Assembly: GCA_016932215.1 (NCBI GenBank)
Contig: JAFGDH010000016.1
Coordinates: 1-64,000, forward strand
DNA: 64,000 nt
Reading direction: 5' to 3'
Source: Candidatus Aenigmatarchaeota archaeon
GTDB taxonomy: Archaea > Aenigmatarchaeota > Aenigmatarchaeia > QMZP01 > QMZT01
A program made the translations under genes and the position numbers. Of the stretch, positions 58,448 through 64,000 are shown in pieces (position 1 is the first letter of the stretch; each line of letters starts with the position of its first letter). Under the pieces are notes generated by a model. The model saw only the letters and a program-made list of their open reading frames with translations. It did not search any database and had not been told where the DNA came from.

Positions 58448-59803
58448 ATGTGGAAGCTTTTCATCGTTTTTATCTTCATTCTGGTGGTTCTCGTCAGCGG
58501 GTGCGTGGGAGACCCCATGACCGGAATCATCAAGACGGGCAGGCCCGGCGAAGAGGGCGGACCCCAAATCACCACCCCCGGCACTTCGAATGATATAGCC
58601 GGCTTTTCCGACTACACGGAATTCCTCCCGGAAGAGATAGCCGACCTGCCTGAGGACTTCTATCCCGCCAACCTCACCAGGAAAGACATACTCGGCCGGC
58701 TCCCCGAAGCCGTCCAAAAAACAGGCCATATAGGGGATGACACATGGTCCGGGGTCATTCTCGTTACCGGCGACGTGGAAGCGGACAACATCATTATAGA
58801 ACCAGGCACCATTATTCTCGTCGAGGCCAACAGGGACGACCAGGCCGGAGGCGAAGGAGAACCGGAAGACCCCGTCAACCCCCACGAGTTCCTGGGAGAG
58901 GACTACCAGAAAACCCACATAAACATTAGAATAAACGAGAAGCTCACCGCCAGGGGGACCCCCGGAAACCCGATAATATTCACCCCCACTTCCGAAGATC
59001 CAAGTCTGTCCGACTGGGACCACCTGGAATTCGAGAGCGGAACCCTGGAATACGCAGTGGTCGAGAACCTCTGGGGCATAAGCCTCCGCTCTTCCGAAAC
59101 AACGATAAAACACTGCATAATAAGGAACCTCCTCCAGCAGGGAGTCATGTTCGGCAACTGGCCTGAAGCCGGAATATACGGTGAACCGGTCTCCCCGAAC
59201 ATAACCTATAATTTCATATACGACTTCGGCCACATGGGAATCCAGTCATTCTTCTCCGACCCGTACATCGCCCACAACATATTCATCCAGAAGCGTACCG
59301 AAGACCCAGAAACAATCGAATACCTGGGGAAGGGGGAGAACGGCGGCCTGGACATCCACGGTGGAAACGGGACCATAGAATACAACTTCTTCTCCTGCGG
59401 ATCGCTTTCCCCAGCGGAAACACAAAACCTCGGCTGCCCGGGAATATGCATAACAGAGGCATCCTACCCGAAAATTAGCCACAACACAATCACGGGCAGC
59501 AAGTGGGGGATCGAGCTCCAGGGAGGCCTTCCGGAAGTGAACGGCAACAACATCTTCGGCAACGAGCAGGGCCACATGGTGGTCAGGACAATATACGCAG
59601 AACCCGGCAAGACCGACCAGGCAATGGCCTATGACCAGCCGCTTGACCTCACGAACAACTGGTGGGGCACAACCGACACCAATCAAATCACGAGCAGGAT
59701 GGACATCGGATGGAGCATCCGGAAGGATATCGATCCCATCGCCCAGAACCAGATCGAGGATGCCCATCCGGATTGGGAAGAATTCGGGTGGATGTGGAGG
59801 TAA
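58448..59803 (+). CDS. Exported lipoprotein with right-handed beta-helix
   Basis: 451 residues. The lipobox signal is FIFILVVLVSGC. A Gly/Pro-rich linker precedes a parallel beta-helix (about residues 95-420) with coil repeats such as TIKHCIIRNL, NITYNFIYDFGHMGIQS, YIAHNIFI, GTIEYNFF and KISHNTITGSKWGIEL, and NNWWGTTD at the end, as in NosD/PbH1 proteins. A carbohydrate-binding or -cleaving surface role is possible. Confidence 0.85.
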   Translation: MWKLFIVFIFILVVLVSGCVGDPMTGIIKTGRPGEEGGPQITTPGTSNDIAGFSDYTEFLPEEIADLPEDFYPANLTRKDILGRLPEAVQKTGHIGDDTWSGVILVTGDVEADNIIIEPGTIILVEANRDDQAGGEGEPEDPVNPHEFLGEDYQKTHINIRINEKLTARGTPGNPIIFTPTSEDPSLSDWDHLEFESGTLEYAVVENLWGISLRSSETTIKHCIIRNLLQQGVMFGNWPEAGIYGEPVSPNITYNFIYDFGHMGIQSFFSDPYIAHNIFIQKRTEDPETIEYLGKGENGGLDIHGGNGTIEYNFFSCGSLSPAETQNLGCPGICITEASYPKISHNTITGSKWGIELQGGLPEVNGNNIFGNEQGHMVVRTIYAEPGKTDQAMAYDQPLDLTNNWWGTTDTNQITSRMDIGWSIRKDIDPIAQNQIEDAHPDWEEFGWMWR

Positions 59804-59833
59804 GGATTTTAAACTTGTTGTGAAGAATGAACT

Positions 59834-60196
59834 ATGGACCATGAGACAAACATTCATGCGATAAAAGAAAAAATCAAAGAATTCTGCGAGGAAAGGGATT
59901 GGGACCAGTTCCATGGTGCAAAGGAACTTGCCGTAGCACTGATAATAGAGGCAGCCGAACTGCTTGAACATTTCCGGTGGAAATCCGATAAAGAGGTTGA
60001 AGAGCTTTTCTCTGATCCGGGAAGGAAGGAAAAAATAAAAGAAGAAATGGCAGATGTTTTGTATTTTTTAGTCAGGCTTGCCCAGAGATACGAAATCGAT
60101 CTTTCAGAAGCCCTGGAAAATAAAATGAAAATAAACGAGGAAAAATACCCCGTTGAAAAATCAAAAGGAAGCAACAAAAAATACAACGAGTTGTAA
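59834..60196 (+). CDS. MazG-like nucleotide pyrophosphohydrolase
   Basis: 120 residues. The all-alpha NTP-PPase signature is ELAVALIIEAAELLEHFRW and KEEMADVLYFLVRLA, i.e. the EExxE...ExxD metal site. These enzymes hydrolyse NTP or dNTP analogues to NMP and PPi. It starts 31 bases after the lipoprotein gene and ends two bases before the nuclease-ATPase gene, so the two form an operon. Confidence 0.9.
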   Translation: MDHETNIHAIKEKIKEFCEERDWDQFHGAKELAVALIIEAAELLEHFRWKSDKEVEELFSDPGRKEKIKEEMADVLYFLVRLAQRYEIDLSEALENKMKINEEKYPVEKSKGSNKKYNEL

Positions 60197-60198
60197 TT

Positions 60199-62070
60199 AT
60201 GAGACTATATTCCGGAACCGTGAACGAGTTCATAGAAGATGCTTTTCATAACAAATTAAGCAGTATACTAACCGAGAAATTTGAAATTTATTATGGAAGA
60301 AGGGTTAACCCGAGGGAAGTGGTCTCCTGGAACAACTCTCTCCAATTTCTCAAGAACGTTGTGGAAAGATATGCGAACAAAGATAACATGATAGTTCTTG
60401 AGTCCGAGCTCCCATACTGCGGAGAAAGGATTGACGCTATTCTTTTCGGAGAAGATGATGATAATAAGGAAAACATAGTAATCATTGAACTGAAACAGTG
60501 GGAAAATGTTGAAAGCTGCGAAATAGAAGACAATGTAATAACCTATGTAGGAGGAGCAAAGAGAATGGTTCCCCACCCATCAGTTCAGGTGAAGGGATAT
60601 CACTATTATCTGACAGATTTTGTTGACATTTTCCATGAAGAGAAAGTTGGACTTTCTTCGTGCGTTTACTGTCACAATTACTCTAAAAACAGGAACGCAG
60701 TGCTGTTCCGGCCTGAATTTGAAGAGGAACTTAAGAATTTCCCTGTTTTTACGAGGGAAGACTTCGAAAAGCTCGGTGAATACATAAAGAAAAAAATAGG
60801 GAAAGGTAAGGGAATTGAGCTTTTCAACCGTTTTCTCAGTAGCAACATAAAGCCTTCGAAAAAGCTGGTGGATTACACCTCAGAAATGATTAAGGGTCAG
60901 AGGATATTCAACCTGATAGATGACCAGATAGCAGCAAACAACACTATCATAGACAGGGCAAAAAAATGCGCCAAGCTTAAGAATAAATCCGTCATAATAA
61001 TCAGGGGAGGTCCGGGAACAGGGAAATCCGTCATAGCTCTGAACGCCCTGGCCGAACTCCTTTCAAAAGGTCATACCGTTTATCATGCAACCGGTTCTGC
61101 GGCTTTCACTCAGACTCTTAGGAAGATTGTCGGGTTCCGGGCTTCAAAACTCTTCAAATATTTCAATAATTTCGGAGACAAAAAGGAAAACGAGATCGAT
61201 ATACTTATATGCGATGAGGCGCACAGAATAAGGAGGAACAGCAATCTCAGGTATACTCCTTCTCACCTCAGAACCGACACACCTCAGGTAGAAGAACTTA
61301 TTAATTCATCCAAGGTTTCCGTCTTCTTTCTTGATGAGTACCAGATCGTAAGACCTACCGAAATAGGCGGAGTGGAACTTATAAGGAAAACTGCGGAAAA
61401 ATTCGGGGCGGACATTTACGGATTCGAACTGAAGACCCAGTTCAGGTGCAACGGTTCTGATGGATATCTGAACTGGGTGGATAACCTTCTCGGTGTGAGA
61501 GAAACGAAAAATACTTTCCTAACCCAAAAAGAGAAGATGGAAATAAAGATATTTGACAGCCCCCATAAGCTTTACGAAGCCATAAAGAAGAAGAACGAGA
61601 AAAAGCCTAACTCCGCAAGAATGGTAGCAGGCTTCTGCTGGCCCTGGAGCAACCCCAGACCAGATGGGACCCTTGAAAACGATGTTGTGATAGGTGACTT
61701 CAGAATGCCGTGGGAAGGAAAAACGGGTTACAAGCTCGCCCCAAATATACCCCCTGCTCCCCTCTGGGCATACGAAATTAACGGAGTAAACCAGATAGGA
61801 TGCATATACACCATACAGGGATTTGAGTTCGATTACGTCGGAGTGATCTTCGCCGAAGACCTTTCATATGACCCCGGAAAGAAGGAATGGGTCTGCCACC
61901 CCGAAAATTCATCCGATCCTGCCCTACGCATAAATAAGGAAAACTTCATGGATTATGTTAGGAACGTCTACAGGGTACTATTGACGAGGGGAATGAAGGG
62001 ATGTTACATTTATTTCATGAACAAGGACACAGAGAACTTCTTCAGATCCAGGATTAAAGAGACAGAGTGA
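60199..62070 (+). CDS. PD-(D/E)XK-like plus DUF2075 (SF1-type) ATPase
   Basis: 623 residues. N-terminal residues 70-110 read ESELPYCGERIDAILFG...NIVIIELKQW, a D...ELK restriction-nuclease-like site. Residues from about 270 form a DUF2075 ATPase: Walker A IRGGPGTGKSVIALNALAEL, Walker B ILICDEAHRIR, LDEYQ, LKTQFRCNG, and late SF1-type elements IYTIQGFEFDYVGVIFAED and VYRVLLTRGMKGCYIY. Such proteins occur in bacterial defence and repair loci. Coupled to MazG, it is a candidate defence or nucleic-acid surveillance module. Confidence 0.85.
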   Translation: MRLYSGTVNEFIEDAFHNKLSSILTEKFEIYYGRRVNPREVVSWNNSLQFLKNVVERYANKDNMIVLESELPYCGERIDAILFGEDDDNKENIVIIELKQWENVESCEIEDNVITYVGGAKRMVPHPSVQVKGYHYYLTDFVDIFHEEKVGLSSCVYCHNYSKNRNAVLFRPEFEEELKNFPVFTREDFEKLGEYIKKKIGKGKGIELFNRFLSSNIKPSKKLVDYTSEMIKGQRIFNLIDDQIAANNTIIDRAKKCAKLKNKSVIIIRGGPGTGKSVIALNALAELLSKGHTVYHATGSAAFTQTLRKIVGFRASKLFKYFNNFGDKKENEIDILICDEAHRIRRNSNLRYTPSHLRTDTPQVEELINSSKVSVFFLDEYQIVRPTEIGGVELIRKTAEKFGADIYGFELKTQFRCNGSDGYLNWVDNLLGVRETKNTFLTQKEKMEIKIFDSPHKLYEAIKKKNEKKPNSARMVAGFCWPWSNPRPDGTLENDVVIGDFRMPWEGKTGYKLAPNIPPAPLWAYEINGVNQIGCIYTIQGFEFDYVGVIFAEDLSYDPGKKEWVCHPENSSDPALRINKENFMDYVRNVYRVLLTRGMKGCYIYFMNKDTENFFRSRIKETE

Positions 62071-62122
62071 TATGTGAAATAAGCCAGAATATTAATTTAA
62101 AACCAACAACGAATTCTCAAAC

Positions 62123-62699
62123 ATGAGATTAGAAACTCATATTGCTTTTGGGTTATTGTTTGGAGCGTTTTTTTTACTATTTTTTTAACGTGGGTTTCGA
62201 TTTCATAATAATAACCGGATTTTCTGCTTTTCTTCCGGACATTGACTGGTCAATGCAATTTAAATGGAGTATGGGTAATAGACACAGAACATTTGCACAT
62301 AATATCTGGTTCATGTTTTTGGTTTCGTTAATTTCATTTGTGATAGTACAAAATGTTTTCTTTTCTTTTGGTGTGATAATTGGAATACTCAGTCACCTAA
62401 TTGCGGATTCTTTAACTGTGACAGGTATTAGTTGGTTGTATCCGTATGGATATGAGAAAAAATTTTATTTCAAGGGTCCTTTAAACATGAGTAACGAAAG
62501 CGAGAGAAATACTGAGAAAAAAATTACAATCGAGTTGGTGTCAATTAGTGGTTTTCTTTTCTTGTTTAAGAGCGTTTCGGTTAACATCTTTTCTTTGGAA
62601 GGTGTGATTACAATTTTAATACTAATTTTTGTTGGGTATATGTTGTTTAAAAATTTTGACAAAATAATAAAGAAAATTATCAGAAATTTTAATATTTAA
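62123..62699 (+). pseudogene. DUF457/YdjM-like membrane hydrolase gene with frameshift
   Basis: ATG 62123 opens a frame (MRLETHIAFGLLFGAFFLLFF) that stops at 62186-62188. The family continues from NVGFDFIIITGFSAFLPDID in the +1 frame to 62699. The break falls in T8 and T7 runs (62168-62186), so removing one T restores a single chain. Conserved metal-site pieces remain: ETH, PDID, NRHRTFAHN and GILSHLIADSLT. It is AT-rich with several membrane segments. It may be a real lesion, slippage or a sequencing error. Confidence 0.7.
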
Positions 62700-62743
62700 T
62701 ATCATCCGCCAAAAACCCTCTTTAACTCCCTGATGTTTTTCTC

Positions 62744-63313
62744 TTATCTTATGAAATCGCTTTTTCTAAGTTGCACGTGTTCTGAAACGCAGTTTATCAG
62801 CTGGTTGGAAGTGGAAAAATTTGAATCCCTGAGTTTATCGAAATAAATGTAAAGCAGTGTTTTTACACCCAGATCCTCCAGGTTTCTTATAACTGGTACA
62901 AAATCACTGTCACATGCGATGAGTATTATTTTACTGACATCCTTCTGCCTTATGGGAACGTTCATCAGGTCCATCGTCAGTAATGTGTCAACTCCCTTTT
63001 GATGGTAAGTGGCTTTCCCGCCTTCCACGATTTTTTGACACCTTCCTTCCCTGATTGTTATTATCTCGTTCCCGGAGAGTTTTCCGATGAAATAATCATA
63101 GTTTTCTCTCCTGTGCCTTTCATCATCGTTCGGTTTTGATGACTGGAATGGGGGAGCCGTGTAATAATATACGTGCTTCAGTTCGAGATTTTGTTTCCCT
63201 GCAAGTCTTTTTGAAAGTTTGATTATGTCAAATTTTAGGTATTTTCCCCTTCCGAAATACTTTGACAGCTTTGAAAGGAATCCGGCGTCTATGAATACCA
63301 GTGTCTTTTTCAT
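62744..63313 (-). CDS. NYN-domain (PIN-like) ribonuclease
   Basis: 189 residues, LabA/DUF88 type. Acidic active-site residues lie in LVFIDAGFLSKL, QKGVDTLLTMDLM and LIACDSDFVPVI, with the usual YYYTAPPF strand. An AAAGGAG Shine-Dalgarno precedes ATG 63313. A 24-base hairpin lies in the predicted 5' leader and could be a self-regulatory target. Likely role: RNA processing, decay or defence. Confidence 0.88.
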   Translation of the reverse strand: MKKTLVFIDAGFLSKLSKYFGRGKYLKFDIIKLSKRLAGKQNLELKHVYYYTAPPFQSSKPNDDERHRRENYDYFIGKLSGNEIITIREGRCQKIVEGGKATYHQKGVDTLLTMDLMNVPIRQKDVSKIILIACDSDFVPVIRNLEDLGVKTLLYIYFDKLRDSNFSTSNQLINCVSEHVQLRKSDFIR

Positions 63314-63356
63314 GTGAAAACTCCTTTAATGAAGCCAGAATAAGAAAAACAATCAT

Positions 63357-63380
63357 CCGGTAACCCGTGAGGATTACCGG
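63357..63380 (-). promoter_or_regulatory. Hairpin in the 5' leader of the NYN gene
   Basis: CCGGTAA (63357-63363) and TTACCGG (63374-63380) form a perfect 7-bp stem with a 10-base loop. A TTTATAAAT box at 63412-63420 predicts transcription near 63390, placing the hairpin about 10 bases into the message. Confidence 0.5.
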
Positions 63381-63411
63381 GGCTCATTTTATTAATATTA
63401 ACATCGCTGTC

Positions 63412-63420
63412 TTTATAAAT
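63412..63420 (-). promoter_or_regulatory. TATA box of the NYN gene
   Basis: Minus-strand ATTTATAAA. The predicted transcription start (about 63390) leaves a leader of about 75 bases, unusual among the many leaderless genes here. The rest of 63381-63578 shows no gene. Confidence 0.45.
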
Positions 63421-63578
63421 ATTCATTTCGATTTTTTTCTGACAAAAAGCAGACCACACCACCGGTAAGCTGTTCATTTTGTTCATAAGTGATATTTCAG
63501 ACCCGGGAATAAATTGTTATGTTTAAACACGAGAAAAATCAAAAAATAGTGGTGGTAACCCCCTTCCACTCCTCCCGA

Positions 63579-64000
63579 CTAAATGAGGAAGTTCTGGCCG
63601 GTTTCGGCCAGTTCGCAGCCCGTTATGTTGCCTACCAGGCTTCTTTCGCTTATCATTCCTTTTTCTCTCAATATGCCGTATATTCCAAGCTCTTTGAATC
63701 TTTTTACGTGCGACCTGGCGTCTCCCTCGGGATGCCGTCTCCCCCCGAGCGATTTTGCCACGAAATTGCATAGCTGTGTTTCCGTTGGATAAATAACGTC
63801 CTTTAATATCGTGCGATTTTTCAGCTGCCTCAGGGATTCGGCCACGTAAGGTACGGTTTCTTTGTTGCCGATTTCAGTGAACAGTGATTTTTCCATATCA
63901 TCGAAATAACACGAGGGGTCAGGCACCATATCCCACCAGAATTTGTAATCGCCTTTCCTTATCCTTTCCAGCATCTCCTTGTTCTGCCTGAAAACGGGGA
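63579..64000 (-). CDS. Hypothetical protein, partial (continues past right edge)
   Basis: The frame is open from 63579 to the window edge without needing a start, so the N-terminus lies outside. The visible 140 residues include EMLERIRKGDYKFWWDMVPD, an aromatic segment, and a C-terminal part (QLCNFVAKSLGG, HVKRFKELGIYGILREKGM) that looks like a helical or winged-helix DNA-binding end. An ATG at 63974 would give 131 residues. No family recognised. Confidence 0.55.
   Translation of the reverse strand, partial: PVFRQNKEMLERIRKGDYKFWWDMVPDPSCYFDDMEKSLFTEIGNKETVPYVAESLRQLKNRTILKDVIYPTETQLCNFVAKSLGGRRHPEGDARSHVKRFKELGIYGILREKGMISERSLVGNITGCELAETGQNFLI

Noticed and set aside
63523-63773. ORFs overlapping 63519-63792 on both strands
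   Set aside because: They are frames opposite or shifted against the partial gene 63579-64000 and have shadow-like composition.
1-64000. CRISPR arrays, rRNA genes, complete insertion sequences
   Set aside because: No regularly spaced direct repeats, no rRNA-like stretches and no transposase were seen.

Overview
The window is archaeal chromosome with almost no wasted space. Archaeal markers include GatD/GatE, deoxyhypusine synthase, pyruvoyl arginine decarboxylase, CDP-archaeol synthase, Kae1, an Mre11-type nuclease, a Hef-type helicase, aEF-1beta with its four-CxxC zinc-ribbon partner, an archaeal beta-CASP ribonuclease, TATA boxes about 26 bases before (often leaderless) starts, and tRNA genes whose introns can be folded into bulge-helix-bulge (BHB) motifs. 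A secreted protein built from six-cysteine repeats, tRNA introns at non-canonical positions and many small unknown proteins recall DPANN or other small-genome lineages. That placement is inference only; a nearly full purine pathway would be unusual for many DPANN.

Layout. 1-3605: purQ (cut by the left edge), purL and a tandem-duplicated purS. 3.7-6.2 kb: small genes, a folate cycloligase and a wHTH operon. 6.2-18.4 kb: purH-purN, a radical SAM enzyme, purF-purD-folD-HAD phosphatase, guaA, kae1, and a second PurF-like protein whose glutaminase site is lost. 19-30.9 kb: mre11, an R15P isomerase-like gene, an aspartic-protease-like protein, hef, gatD, a proteasome-like Ntn hydrolase, gatE, guaB, nadK, tmk, carS. 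31.1 kb: tRNA-Ala(CGC) with a T-loop intron, followed by two AT-rich unknown genes. 32.8-45.4 kb: metallophosphoesterase, UPF0248, acyltransferase, rtcA, an exported HExxH protein, a sugar-binding lipoprotein beside a HAMP receptor without output domain, beta-CASP nuclease, pdaD and dhs (polyamine/hypusine), tyrS, a JAMM protein. 45.4-49.7 kb: small regulators with structured intergenic DNA, trpS, treT, tRNA-Leu(TAA) with two introns, and an ACT-domain gene starting one base after that tRNA. 49.7-56.9 kb: coiled-coil proteins, Nudix, membrane wHTH, aEF-1beta, VIT1-like transporter, cysteine-rich surface protein. 57-64 kb: accessory region with an MNT/HEPN pair between a zinc-ribbon gene and a copy of its 5' end, a beta-helix lipoprotein, MazG plus nuclease-ATPase, a frameshifted DUF457 gene and a NYN ribonuclease.

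Functionally, PurF, D, N, L/Q/S and H make IMP, FolD and the cycloligase feed the formyl-folate steps, and GuaB/GuaA make GMP. PurM, E/K, C, B and A are not in the window. The most unusual points are: purF and guaB appear to start at CTG and ATA, each behind a Shine-Dalgarno placed as in the ATG genes here; a pseudo-amidotransferase PurF paralogue; the proteasome-like hydrolase between gatD and gatE; tRNA introns in the T-loop and D-loop; and a six-copy family of covarying 8-bp hairpins, two of them directly before the two tRNAs.
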